Shown piece after piece: positions 36,428 through 44,913 of a DNA stretch of 64,000 nt (position 1 is the first letter of the stretch; each line of letters starts with the position of its first letter). A program made the position numbers and the translations under genes. The notes below the pieces were generated by a model. The model searched no databases and was not told where the DNA came from. It worked only from the letters and a program-made list of their open reading frames with translations. Source of the DNA: Fodinibius saliphilus (GTDB taxonomy: Bacteria; Bacteroidota; Rhodothermia; Balneolales; Balneolaceae); contig NZ_VAWF01000001.1 in NCBI RefSeq assembly GCF_005869845.1, forward strand, positions 1,364,001-1,428,000, in the 5' to 3' direction.

Positions 36428-37459
36428 TTAGTCAGTAACTTTCTTATCAAATCGGTATTTGGGAAACACCATCCCGATCACCAGAAGAAGTAAGCCGATA
36501 CCCGCCAACCACTGGTACTGGTTCTTGAAATCTGCATACTCTTGATTGGCAAACTCGCCCTGCTGTAGTTCATCAAGACGACCGAGAAAAGCATCGATCC
36601 CTGAACCTCCACTTCTAATTTCATAGTAATTACCGTCACCTTTTTCAGCAATAGAACGTAATACCTGGGATTCAAGCTTCGACGTTATCACCTTACCGCT
36701 TTCATCCCGTTTATATCCCATTAGCGAACCGGAATCATCATAGAGTGGAATAGTTCCTCCTGCATCAGAGCCAATCCCCAAGGTATATGTCGAAACATTC
36801 TGTTCTTTCAACTGCTGTAAAGCCTCATCATAGGAATCTCCGTGATTTTCGCCGTCAGAGATAATCATAAATACTTTTGCCGCCTTCGTTTTTTTATCCT
36901 CCTCTATTGAACCAAATGCTTCAGAAGCAGTCTCCATTGCGGCACTAAAATTCGTAGTAGAAGAAGGCATCTGATCGGTCTCGGCAATATTGAGAAACAG
37001 ACGAAGCGCCGAATAGTCAAGGGTCATTGGTGATTGCAAGTACGCTTCTCCGGTAAAAACGATAAGCCCAACCCGGTCGCCGTTGAGGCGATCGATAAGA
37101 CGGGTAATCTCATACTTAGCTTTTTCCAGTCGGCTCGGTTTTACATCCTCGGCATTCATGCTTGCTGACAAGTCCAGGGCAATAAGAAGATCTACCCCCT
37201 GTCGTTTAACTTCACGGACTTCTGTCCCTAACTTAGGCCCTGCAGCTGCGATGATTAAGAGAGCGATCCCTCCATAAATACTGGCATTACGAATCCTTTT
37301 GCCAAGCGGCCAAAAGCCAGATCGTAATTTCTCAAAAAGTTCGGATCCGAAATACTTATCTCTTTTTTCCTCAAGCTGCTTATTATACCACCAACTTGCA
37401 GCTATTAATATGGGAATAATCAACAAGAACCATAAATAGATGCCGTCCTGCCAAATCAT
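36428..37459 (-). CDS. BatB-like VWA-domain membrane protein
   Basis: 343 aa. N-terminal membrane helices near residues 9-24 and 60-74, a VWA domain at about 85-285 and a C-terminal helix (WLAGIGLLLLVIGMVFP) near 322. The MIDAS motif DLSASMN (91-97) is followed by the conserved threonine and aspartate positions (TNFSAAMETA, ISDGENHGDS), so metal binding should be intact. Bat proteins form an aerotolerance/envelope complex regulated by MoxR ATPases. Here the gene is without batA, DUF58 or moxR neighbours. Promoter candidate TATCTTTG at 37509-37516. Confidence 0.88.
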   Translation of the reverse strand: MIWQDGIYLWFLLIIPILIAASWWYNKQLEEKRDKYFGSELFEKLRSGFWPLGKRIRNASIYGGIALLIIAAAGPKLGTEVREVKRQGVDLLIALDLSASMNAEDVKPSRLEKAKYEITRLIDRLNGDRVGLIVFTGEAYLQSPMTLDYSALRLFLNIAETDQMPSSTTNFSAAMETASEAFGSIEEDKKTKAAKVFMIISDGENHGDSYDEALQQLKEQNVSTYTLGIGSDAGGTIPLYDDSGSLMGYKRDESGKVITSKLESQVLRSIAEKGDGNYYEIRSGGSGIDAFLGRLDELQQGEFANQEYADFKNQYQWLAGIGLLLLVIGMVFPKYRFDKKVTD

Positions 37460-37508
37460 AGATATCTGTGGTTAGGGATTTAAAATCAGACAGAGAATAA
37501 TTAACTCG

Positions 37509-37516
37509 CAAAGATA
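37509..37516 (-). promoter_or_regulatory. Candidate -7 element upstream of the VWA gene
   Basis: TATCTTTG on the minus strand, 50 nt before the ATG, identical to the element upstream of nuoL. The -33 region is not clear. Confidence 0.4.
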
Positions 37517-37622
37517 AACCAAATTGCTCGAAAATATAATTTTTTCGTGCATAAAAGCCGGGTTATTGTAATACCGACAATACCTTCCTGGCTCATTGCC
37601 CCCAATAACGGCAATAAGCAGT

Positions 37623-37665
37623 AAATCAAGTTTCCCTCTCTACTGGTAGAGGGAAGCAAGTGGGG
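37623..37665. repeat. Hairpin TTCCCTCT / AGAGGGAA
   Basis: TTCCCTCT (37632-37639) pairs with AGAGGGAA (37648-37655). It is a member of the CCCTC-GAGGG hairpin family also seen at 38036, 38821, 44621 and 48201 with different but complementary arms. Confidence 0.6.
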
Positions 37666-37909
37666 TGAACATTGGAAGAGAGCTTCAGATCCTACGCAAA
37701 CCGGAAAATCGCTGTTCATTTGTAATGACACTGCTTTTTCTAGTTTTTTAAAATCCGGGGACTAGCCAAAAGCGTGAGAAATCGTTGTTTGCTTAGCAAC
37801 CCGGTATTACGAATTCTGTGTGGAAACCGAAGCAAATACAGAATTCTTAGCCGGTCAATTTTTTGGTTCTTCCAACTTTGCTGGTCCGACTACTGGCGGA
37901 TCGTCATTA

Positions 37910-38091
37910 AAAAAATGAACAGACAAACGATAAGAGAAAAGACGAAAATCTAGCGTCTACTTAGCCCCCTCTTTATTCATAAAAGTAAATTCCCAAACAT
38001 GCCCTATTCTACCCACCCCGCCTCATACCTCGGCACCCCTCCCGAGAGGGGACTTTTTCTTGTTCTTTAGATGCTACGCGAACAAACAAAA
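37910..38091. repeat. 182-bp direct repeat, left unit
   Basis: Matches 38695-38876 at 181 of 182 positions by reading (one G/A difference at 38020). The unit contains a hairpin CCCCTC-CCGA-GAGGGG followed by ACTTTTT at 38036-38058, a terminator-like structure on the plus strand. Confidence 0.95.
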
Positions 38092-38694
38092 GGAGATCCT
38101 AAAACAAGTTCAGGATGATAGGGGGTTGGTTTTTAAAAAATGGGGGGGCTGGGGCGAATCGTGGGAAACATGTCGGAAAAGCAACTACCGAGACAAGGCA
38201 ACCCGCTGAACAACTATTTTAAAAAGTATAAAATCTATGATTCCCTCAGCAGTTTTTTCGTTCTTCCGTCTTTGCCGGTCCGTCTATCGGCGGATGCTGA
38301 AAAAATGGACATGAGTAAATGTGGTGCGAATTTCCTTTTCGCCTTTTGGCTTGATCCAAAAGGCTCGTAAAAAATCAAGACTACGAATTGAGAACCAGCT
38401 TCGACCTGCAGCAAGCGTATATCTTGATGGTCCTTGAACTTTTAAAAGCTATTCCCAGAATCATCACCGGTACAAAATACACAACCGCCCGCTTTGGTCT
38501 CCGCTCCCAATTCTAATGTCGTTTTGGGCCCCCTGTGTAGAAGAGGTGGTTTTAAATCGGGGGTCCGGGGCGAAAGCTTGGGAAAGTTGTTTTACAATAT
38601 TGGCTAATGAGGGAGAGCAATTCCTGCTATTCGGCTACAGAAAGATCAACATCTAGCTTTCCCCCGGTACTTTTTTGGTTCGTTTTTTGGTAAC

Positions 38695-38876
38695 AAAAAA
38701 TGAACAGACAAACGATAAGAGAAAAGACGAAAATCTAGCGTCTACTTAGCCCCCTCTTTATTCATAAAAGTAAATTCCCAAACATGCCCTATTCTACCCA
38801 CCCCACCTCATACCTCGGCACCCCTCCCGAGAGGGGACTTTTTCTTGTTCTTTAGATGCTACGCGAACAAACAAAA
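38695..38876. repeat. 182-bp direct repeat, right unit
   Basis: Second unit, offset 785 bp from the first. The near-identity means recent duplication or gene conversion. The terminator-like hairpin is at 38821-38843. A shortened, diverged relative occurs at 44597-44670. Confidence 0.95.
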
Positions 38877-38998
38877 ATAGATCCTTCGACTCCCCTAAGC
38901 TGCGCTCAGGATGACATTGCTTTTTAAAGTTTTAGCCGGAGATCCCGGACCGTGAATAGCCGGTTTTCTGTCAGCCGTCCACAGACAACACCCAGCAA

Positions 38999-40321
38999 TT
39001 AGCCCTCACCTTTAACAAGCACCAGCACAATATCCATCAAATTGTTCCCCGTAGGCCCTGTCTTTAATAGCGTATTCATCCGCTTATGAAAATGATATGA
39101 ATCGTTATTCACTAAAAACGATTCAGGGTTCATTCCCTTCTCACGAGCCAAAGAAATTGTTTTTCCACTCACAACAGCCCCCGCCGCATCCGTAGGTCCA
39201 TCAATACCATCAGTACCGGCCGATAGCCAAGAGAGCCCTTCCCAGCCGTCAATTTCCAAAGCACCATAAAGTGCCAACTCCTGGTTCCGTCCCCCCTTTC
39301 CCTCGCCCTTCACCGACACCGTACTCTCCCCATAAAAAACAAACAGCCTTTTGCTTGCTGTACTCCTGTTTTTAGAGACCTCCCCCGCAACCATTTTGGC
39401 AACCTTTTTGACATCCATATTATACGGTTCATCAGCAATATACACCTCCAAACCCTCTTCCCCTGCTATCGTACCTATCTCCTTAGCAAAATGGTTCGCC
39501 GAACTGATCACATACGAGTCATGCCCTTTGAAGAATTCCGAATCCCGCTTCAACGTCTCCGGCACCTTCCCCGCAATTCCCCGTAAAATATAATCAGAAA
39601 CCGTATCGGGAATCTTCTCCCACAAACCATGCTCTTTTAGCACCCTATCCGCATCTTCAAACGTAGTAGGATCCGCCACCGTAGGACCGCTCCCAATAAT
39701 GGCCAACTCATTACCCGGCACATCAGAAATAACCAGGTCAACAACCGTAACAGAAGGATTGAGATAGCTCAAAAGCTGCCCCCCTTTGATTTGTGAACAA
39801 TGCTTCCGCACTGTATTTATTTCGCTGATTGTAGCACCAGAACTGTTTAGCAGCTCAAAAGTAGTATTAAGATCACCGATAGCAATCTCCCCGGCAGGCA
39901 AACACATCAGCGATGAAGTCCCCCCGGAAATAAGCGTTACCACCAAGGCGTTCTCGGGAAGCCCCCTCATAAATTCAACAGCTTGCCTCCCCGCTTTCAA
40001 ACTACTGTTTTTTGGGGTGGGATGCGCAGCACCTATTACGGTATCAGCACTGCATTCAGGGATATTGCCATGTGCCGGGTAGATTAGGAAACCTCTATCA
40101 ATCCGTTCACCTAACACCTCATCTGCTGCCATGTACATTGGAACGGCCGCCTTTCCCACCGCAAATAGGTAAATGGGTCGATCACCAAGATCGTACTCCT
40201 TAGCCGAGATCTTCAATCTCCTCCGCTCCAACACCAGTGCCTCAGCTACCGCATTTTCAGGCGAACATACCTCCAGCCCCTTAAGAAAAAGCTCTTTTAA
40301 ATAAGATTCAGCACCCATCAT
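38999..40321 (-). CDS. Glycerate 2-kinase (GckA/TtuD, DUF4147-MOFRL)
   Basis: 440 aa, family-typical for class II glycerate kinases that make 2-phosphoglycerate from D-glycerate and ATP. The N-terminal DUF4147 domain has LFAVGKAAVPMYMAADE (conserved lysine) and YPAHGNIPE. The glycine-rich nucleotide region is TLISGGTSSLMCLP, with GSGPTVADPTTF later. The C-terminal MOFRL domain (about residues 330-440) has FYGESTVSVKGEGKGGRNQE and GTDGIDGPTDAAGA. The gene is isolated between two long repeats, so a role in the adjacent polysaccharide cluster is not implied. Confidence 0.93.
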   Translation of the reverse strand: MMGAESYLKELFLKGLEVCSPENAVAEALVLERRRLKISAKEYDLGDRPIYLFAVGKAAVPMYMAADEVLGERIDRGFLIYPAHGNIPECSADTVIGAAHPTPKNSSLKAGRQAVEFMRGLPENALVVTLISGGTSSLMCLPAGEIAIGDLNTTFELLNSSGATISEINTVRKHCSQIKGGQLLSYLNPSVTVVDLVISDVPGNELAIIGSGPTVADPTTFEDADRVLKEHGLWEKIPDTVSDYILRGIAGKVPETLKRDSEFFKGHDSYVISSANHFAKEIGTIAGEEGLEVYIADEPYNMDVKKVAKMVAGEVSKNRSTASKRLFVFYGESTVSVKGEGKGGRNQELALYGALEIDGWEGLSWLSAGTDGIDGPTDAAGAVVSGKTISLAREKGMNPESFLVNNDSYHFHKRMNTLLKTGPTGNNLMDIVLVLVKGEG

Positions 40322-40450
40322 ATAACCGTCTAGTCATAAAGTTGATAACACCAATGATAGAAGATTCCCGAAAACAATACCAAAGTGAAATCAAGTATCT
40401 CTCGTAGAGGTGAATTATCCTCACTTTTAGATCCTACGCGAACCTGTTCA

Positions 40451-40490
40451 AGGAGATTCCTCTACTTCACTAGGCTCCGCTCGGAATGAC
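40451..40490. repeat. Dispersed short hairpin (GATTCC...GGAATGAC type)
   Basis: AGGAGATTCC, a pyrimidine-rich loop, then GCTCGGAATGACTG. A member of the small hairpin family whose arms vary together (GATCCT/AGGATG, GATTCT/AGAATG, GATTCC/GGAATG). Confidence 0.6.
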
Positions 40491-40499
40491 TGCTTTTTT

Positions 40500-41035
40500 A
40501 TAGCTTTTAAATTGGGGGCTGGGGCGAAAGCTTGGGAAAGCATTGCTTATTTACCTCCTGCAAAACGAATTCTGTGTGGAGGCCATAGGATGAGGAGGAT
40601 AATTCTATACCGGTATATTCCTTTGTTGCTACTACTTAAGGAAAAGTACCATTAGAACTATCCCATCAGAAGGCCGAAACCGGTTTCAGAATTCTTAGGC
40701 GGTGACTTTTTTGGTTACTTTTTTCGTCACTGAAAAACAGTAACAAAACAAACAGCACCTTTTTCTTTCCGCCTTTTGTCTTGATACAAAAGGCTCGTAA
40801 AAGATCAAGACTGCGAATTGCAGGACAGCTCCGGCCGGCAGCAGACGCATATTTTGATGGTCCTTGGACTAACAAAAACTACTTTACTGTTAATCACCGG
40901 TACAAAATACCCAACCGCCTGCCTTGTCCTCCGCTCGCAATTCTAATGTCGTTTTATGGTACCCTATTCAAACAACAATGGTTTTAAAACCGGGGATTGA
41001 TTTTAAAAAATGGGGGTCCGGGGTGTTGAATAACC
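40500..41035. repeat. Long intergenic repeat, copy 3
   Basis: Between glycerate kinase and the SLBB gene. It has the 'gggggctggggcgaaagctt' block (40512-40531), GAATTC arms with a 116-nt insert (40567-40694), the CACTGAAAAACAGTAAC stem, and a core (40771 to about 40980) almost identical to copy 4 over the first 80 nt. A 'tggttttaaaaccgggg' block follows. No gene. An AACATTCAACATTTAAC-type tract (about 41070-41108) precedes the SLBB stop. Confidence 0.85.
40567..40694. repeat. Palindromic insert within repeat copy 3
   Basis: Bounded by GAATTC at both ends. Inner arms GGATAATTCT (40597-40606) and AGAACTATCC (40654-40663) pair with one mismatch. It corresponds to the element at 43876-44006, while copies 1 and 2 have the same GAATTC ends with 0-18 nt between. 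Confidence 0.75.
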
Positions 41036-41114
41036 CGTCCTCCGTCTCCCGTCCCCGGTCAACAACCACCCAACATTCAACATTTAACCTTCAACACTCA
41101 ACATTTCCATACCC

Positions 41115-43568
41115 TTAATTACGTCGTATTTGAAATATCGTATTACTCACGATCGCCGCCATCGACACAATAGCTGATAAAATACCAATACGCTCCTGCG
41201 TCGTCAGTTCTCGTTTCTGCTGTTTCTTCGGCACATATATCGTAGCACCGGGACGCACTTTCGGGTAGTTTTGGAAAAACAGAATCTTCCGGGCACGATC
41301 TACCTCCCCATTGGCATACACCACATAGGCATCCTTCGGTTTCCCGAGATCCGTAGCACCACCGGCCGCACGCAGATACTCCTTAACCGACATATTATCT
41401 CGATACCGAACACTTATCGGATATAACACTTCGCCCGAAACCTGTACCGTTTGCAGCTCTTTAGGGATCTCCAGCACATCACCGGGACGCAAAATAAGAT
41501 CCTGATCAGAACCCGGATTCTCAAGGATCTCTTTTAGATTGATCCCCACCTTGGTTGTGTTTCGCTGAAGTTCACTGCCTCTCGATAATGAGTCCGGAAT
41601 ATTAATCTCCGTGGTATCGATACGCTGCTCTAATCTTCGCGTCAAGTTAGCCCCCCGTGGATATGCATACTGGCTCAATCCCCCCGCACGCTGCAGCAGA
41701 TCAGAAATACGCATATACTTCTGATCCAGCGTATACTGACCCGGGAACAACACCTCGCCCTCAACTTTGACCTCTTGCTGTTCAAAGTAAGAAGGCGAAT
41801 TACGTACAAACACTTTATCAAAAGGCTTTAGTGTAAAGTCTGACGCTTTGTCTCCAAGTTCCAGGTTTTCATCCACACGAAAACGAAAAATCTCTGCCGT
41901 TTCCCGCGGTACAAAGGTAGAATCTCCCCCGGTAATACGTCGCGATACCTCAATGCGATAAGGGGCAGCCGACTCCTTGAACCCATCAGACTGCAGGATA
42001 ATATCTTCCAGAGTCATATTTTCGGCATACCGGTAGTTGCCCGGTTCTTGAACCGCTCCCACAATATCGACACGGTAATCATCGTGCAGATCAAAGATGG
42101 AAGAGATCTGTACCATATCGTTACGCTTGAGCATAATGTCATGTTCTTCGGGATTGGCAATAATATCCCGTACGCTAAAAGGAATGGCTTCTGTCGTTAA
42201 ATCTCCCTGCTCACGGTAGATCAGTCCCCTGTTCATAAATACATCTTCACGAACGCCCTCCGCGCGTTGAATCAGCGAATAGAGGCTGGTGGAATCTTTC
42301 AGCTCATACTCCCCGGGACGAAATACCGCCCCTTCAATCGTCACGCGATTCGCATAACGATCAAGCACTTTACCTACGAATACGCTGTCACCGTTTTGTA
42401 TGTTAAACCCTTTTTCTTCGGGATATTGAATATCATTAATACGCTTCTGCGTGGACGTATTTCCATACACTTTAATACGCTTGGTATAGGCTCCGTTGGC
42501 AAAACCGCCGGCAAAGGCAACCAGATCCTCTACCGTCTCATTTTCTTTCAGTTCAAACAGACCGGTACGTTTGGTTTTACCGCTTACCGCAACCCGGGAT
42601 ATATAGGGATCAATCTTCAAAATATCTTGATCACGCAGGCGGATATTATCCTCCTGGTTACCATATACCAGGAAATCATACATATCAAAGGTCGCGGCCG
42701 TGCTGTCTCCCCGCAACACTTCAATCTCCCTGAAGGTCCCCGTAGAATCGGGTCCCCCTGCAGAATAAAGGGCATTAAAAACGGTAGCCAGCGATGGTAA
42801 TGTATAGGTACCCGGCTTCCGTACTTCTCCCAGCACCGTCACATTGATGCTGCGAATATTCCCCAACGAAATACGGGCATGGGTATCGGTGGCGGCATCT
42901 TCATCGGCCTTTAATCCAGAATAGATGCGACTTAAGCTGGATCGCAAGCGATCGCGCGCTTTCTCAATACTAAGACCATTCACGTAAATGGGACCCAGAT
43001 TGGCGATGGTGATAGTACCCTCGGGAGATACCGTTTTGCGATAGGTCTGCTCGGCCGCTCCCCAGATATCGATCACCAGCTCATCACCCGGACCCAACTG
43101 GTAATTCTCGGGAGTTGGAATATTCAGTGAGGGCGTGAAATTAATCTCTTTACCGCGAAACAAGTTGGCCCCGAAAATGCGACTTCTGGCTCTGTCGGCC
43201 CGCTGCTTCTGGAGCTGAAAGAGTCCGGTAGTATCCGTGGTTACCGAACGCAGCTGTCCGGTTTCCTGTGCCTTTCCCTGACCGTTGCCGCTCTGCATGC
43301 GCACTTCGCGGAGGCGCCGTACAAAGGCACTCACCTGCGAACGGGACATCCCGCGGGCCAGCGCCAGCTGCTCCAGCTGGGAAATAGAGTATCCTCGATC
43401 CTGGGCCCGCTCCCATAACCGTTTAATCTGCTGGTCAGAAAGTTCAGAGGCCTTTAAGTTCTTGAAATCAATAGAACCAATATCCTGTGCAACGGTATTG
43501 GCTACCAAGATAAATAGTAGTGAAAATATGACTGCTGCTGTACTGAATAGCTGTTTTTTAATCGCCAT
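41115..43568 (-). CDS. SLBB-domain polysaccharide export protein (Wza-like)
   Basis: 817 aa with a signal peptide (MAIKKQLFSTAAVIFSLLFI, cleavage near VAQ). After a helical, Arg-rich segment comes the Poly_export domain (NYQLGPGDELVIDIWGAAEQ near residue 155). Six SLBB-type repeats follow, recognisable by 'v.G.v..PG.y': TVLGEVRKPGTYTLP, AVSGKTKRTGLFEL, TIEGAVFRPGEYEL, DIVGAVQEPGNYRY, KVEGEVLFPGQYTL, QVSGEVLYPISVRY. The C-terminus is a single hydrophobic helix (IGILSAIVSMAAIVSNTIF) before IRRN. It should form the outer-membrane exit channel. It has its own candidate promoter at 43647 and lies beyond the wecA terminator. Confidence 0.93.
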   Translation of the reverse strand: MAIKKQLFSTAAVIFSLLFILVANTVAQDIGSIDFKNLKASELSDQQIKRLWERAQDRGYSISQLEQLALARGMSRSQVSAFVRRLREVRMQSGNGQGKAQETGQLRSVTTDTTGLFQLQKQRADRARSRIFGANLFRGKEINFTPSLNIPTPENYQLGPGDELVIDIWGAAEQTYRKTVSPEGTITIANLGPIYVNGLSIEKARDRLRSSLSRIYSGLKADEDAATDTHARISLGNIRSINVTVLGEVRKPGTYTLPSLATVFNALYSAGGPDSTGTFREIEVLRGDSTAATFDMYDFLVYGNQEDNIRLRDQDILKIDPYISRVAVSGKTKRTGLFELKENETVEDLVAFAGGFANGAYTKRIKVYGNTSTQKRINDIQYPEEKGFNIQNGDSVFVGKVLDRYANRVTIEGAVFRPGEYELKDSTSLYSLIQRAEGVREDVFMNRGLIYREQGDLTTEAIPFSVRDIIANPEEHDIMLKRNDMVQISSIFDLHDDYRVDIVGAVQEPGNYRYAENMTLEDIILQSDGFKESAAPYRIEVSRRITGGDSTFVPRETAEIFRFRVDENLELGDKASDFTLKPFDKVFVRNSPSYFEQQEVKVEGEVLFPGQYTLDQKYMRISDLLQRAGGLSQYAYPRGANLTRRLEQRIDTTEINIPDSLSRGSELQRNTTKVGINLKEILENPGSDQDLILRPGDVLEIPKELQTVQVSGEVLYPISVRYRDNMSVKEYLRAAGGATDLGKPKDAYVVYANGEVDRARKILFFQNYPKVRPGATIYVPKKQQKRELTTQERIGILSAIVSMAAIVSNTIFQIRRN

Positions 43569-43646
43569 CTGCTAAATAATGATCTATTTGAATAATTAGG
43601 CTCATCCCATCTCTCGGTCGAGAGTAGACTCGGTTACAATCGATGA

Positions 43647-43654
43647 CAAAGGTA
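43647..43654 (-). promoter_or_regulatory. Candidate -7 element upstream of the SLBB export gene
   Basis: TACCTTTG on the minus strand, 79 nt before the ATG, identical to the element upstream of nuoJ. The -33 box is weak. It supports the export gene being a separate transcript from the wecA-ending operon. Confidence 0.45.
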
Positions 43655-43804
43655 ACAAATATCAGCTAAAAATTACACTGCGTTTTTGTTGTTTGGGTTT
43701 TTGGTATTCGGTATTGGTTATTTGTTATTGGCTATTTATCCGGATGTTTAACTTTAAAGGATCAAAGCGCATCGTTTTGAAGAGTCTGGATTATATTGCT
43801 CTTA

Positions 43805-44460
43805 AAAATGGGTTCACAACGGGGGCTGGGGCGAAAGCTTGAGAAAGCATTGCTTGTTTATCCCACCGGCATAACGAATTCTGTGTGGAGGCTGAAAGAT
43901 GAATAGGATAATTCTATACCGGTTCTTTAATAATTCAATACAATTCCCCTATGAGAAGGACCATTAGAATTATCCCATCCGAAGGCCGAAGCCTGGTACA
44001 GAATTCTCTGCCGGCGACGTTTTTGGGTTCCGTTTTTGCCTCGCTCCAAAAATGGAACAAACAAGATCATTGATACTATTTCTTTCCGCCTTTTGTCTTG
44101 ATACAAAAGGCTCGTAAAAGATCAAGACTGCGAATTGCAGGACAGCTCTGGCCGGCAGCAGGCGCGTATTTTGATGGTCCTTGGCACTCATAAATTATTT
44201 CAACGGTCATCACCGGTACAAAATACCCAACCGCCTGTTTTGCCCTCCGCACGCAATTCTAATGTCGTTTTAAGGTACCCTATTCGGACAAAAATGGTTT
44301 TAAAACCGGGGTCTGGGACGAATCGCGGGAAAAGTGTTTTAGCACAAGAACTAATGAGGAATAGCAATCCCTTATTTAAAACTAAAAACAGATCAAAATA
44401 TACGATTCCTCCAGCAGTTTTTTCGTCTATTTTTTGCTGCCAAAAAATGGACACACTCTT
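43805..44460. repeat. Long intergenic repeat, copy 4
   Basis: Between the SLBB and wecA-like genes. 'gggggctggggcgaaagctt' at about 43819, GAATTC arms with a 119-nt insert (43876-44006), core from CTTTTGTCTTGATAC (44090) to about 44295, then 'ttttaaaaccggggtctggg' and a block ending CAGTTTTTTCGTCTATTTTTTG (about 44410-44435) that recurs at about 48364-48390. Frames are interrupted. Region 43569-44913 contains no credible gene. Confidence 0.85.
43876..44006. repeat. Palindromic insert within repeat copy 4
   Basis: GAATTCTG at the left end and CAGAATTC at the right end are complementary. The inner arms GGATAATTCT (43906-43915) and AGAATTATCC (43966-43975) pair perfectly. The copy 3 counterpart has one arm mutation. 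Confidence 0.8.
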
Positions 44461-44620
44461 TAATAATAATCCACTTTGTGCTTTCTCGCCTATTGGTGTA
44501 TCACGTTCTACAGAAAGCTTCCAGTTCTGCTGGTCCGACAATCGGCGGATCGTCATTGAAAAACAGTAACAAAACAGTTATTAACTATCTACAGAACCCA
44601 CCCCGCCTCGTACCTCGGCA

Positions 44621-44645
44621 CCCCTCCGATGGAGGGGACTTTTTC
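44621..44645 (+). repeat. Hairpin CCCCTCC-GAT-GGAGGGG with T-tract
   Basis: Terminator-like on the plus strand. Related to 38036-38058 but with a longer arm and a changed loop, so base pairing is kept while sequence drifts. A short hairpin repeat (GATTCCTCGACTT..GAAATGAC) follows at 44678-44716. Confidence 0.65.
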
Positions 44646-44851
44646 TTGTTCTTTAGATTCTACGCGAACTTATTCCAGGAGATTCCTCGACTTCGCTAAA
44701 CTCCGTTCGAAATGACTGTTTCTTTATAGTTTATAAATTGGGCTTCGGGGCGTGGAATAACCGGTCCCCCATTTACCACAGTTGGCCAAACTTCATTCAA
44801 CATTCAACCCTTAAACTTTCCTTAATTTTATAATCAGATTTTGAAAAAAAT

Positions 44852-44891
44852 AGACAAAAAATAAAAAGGCACACCCTTTCGGATATGCCTT
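44852..44891 (-). terminator. Terminator of the exopolysaccharide operon after the wecA-like gene
   Basis: On the minus strand AAGGCATATCC pairs with GGGTGTGCCTT (11 bp, two G-U) around a GAAA tetraloop, followed by TTTTTATTTTTT. It is 22 nt past the wecA-like stop. Confidence 0.88.
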
Positions 44892-44913
44892 AAAATATCA
44901 TCAACCCAAAACC

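Larger units (their letters stand above)
37735..38920. repeat. Long intergenic repeat, copy 2 (rearranged, with internal 182-bp direct repeats)
   Basis: Mosaic between the VWA gene and glycerate kinase gene; the 1.5-kb gap holds no gene. It includes GAATTCTGT/ACAGAATTC arms with an 18-nt insert (37811-37846), a 182-bp unit at 37910-38091 repeated at 38695-38876, the core module (38342 to about 38550) and a second module start at about 38563. At 38879-38915 is an 'AGATCCTTCGACT..GCGCTCAGGATGACA' hairpin. Short open frames inside (for example 38140-38370) are not conserved between copies and are rejected as genes. Confidence 0.85.

Noticed and set aside
38140-38370. Open frame within long repeat copy 2
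   Set aside because: The matching stretches in the other repeat copies carry stops and indels not divisible by three, so the frame is accidental.
40666-40987. Overlapping frames on both strands in repeat copy 3
   Set aside because: Same reason: no frame is preserved between copies. The sequence is conserved as DNA or RNA rather than as protein.
44135-44569. 144-codon plus-strand frame and opposing 118-codon frame in repeat copy 4
   Set aside because: Arises from repeat modules joined by chance. The corresponding part of copy 3 is interrupted.
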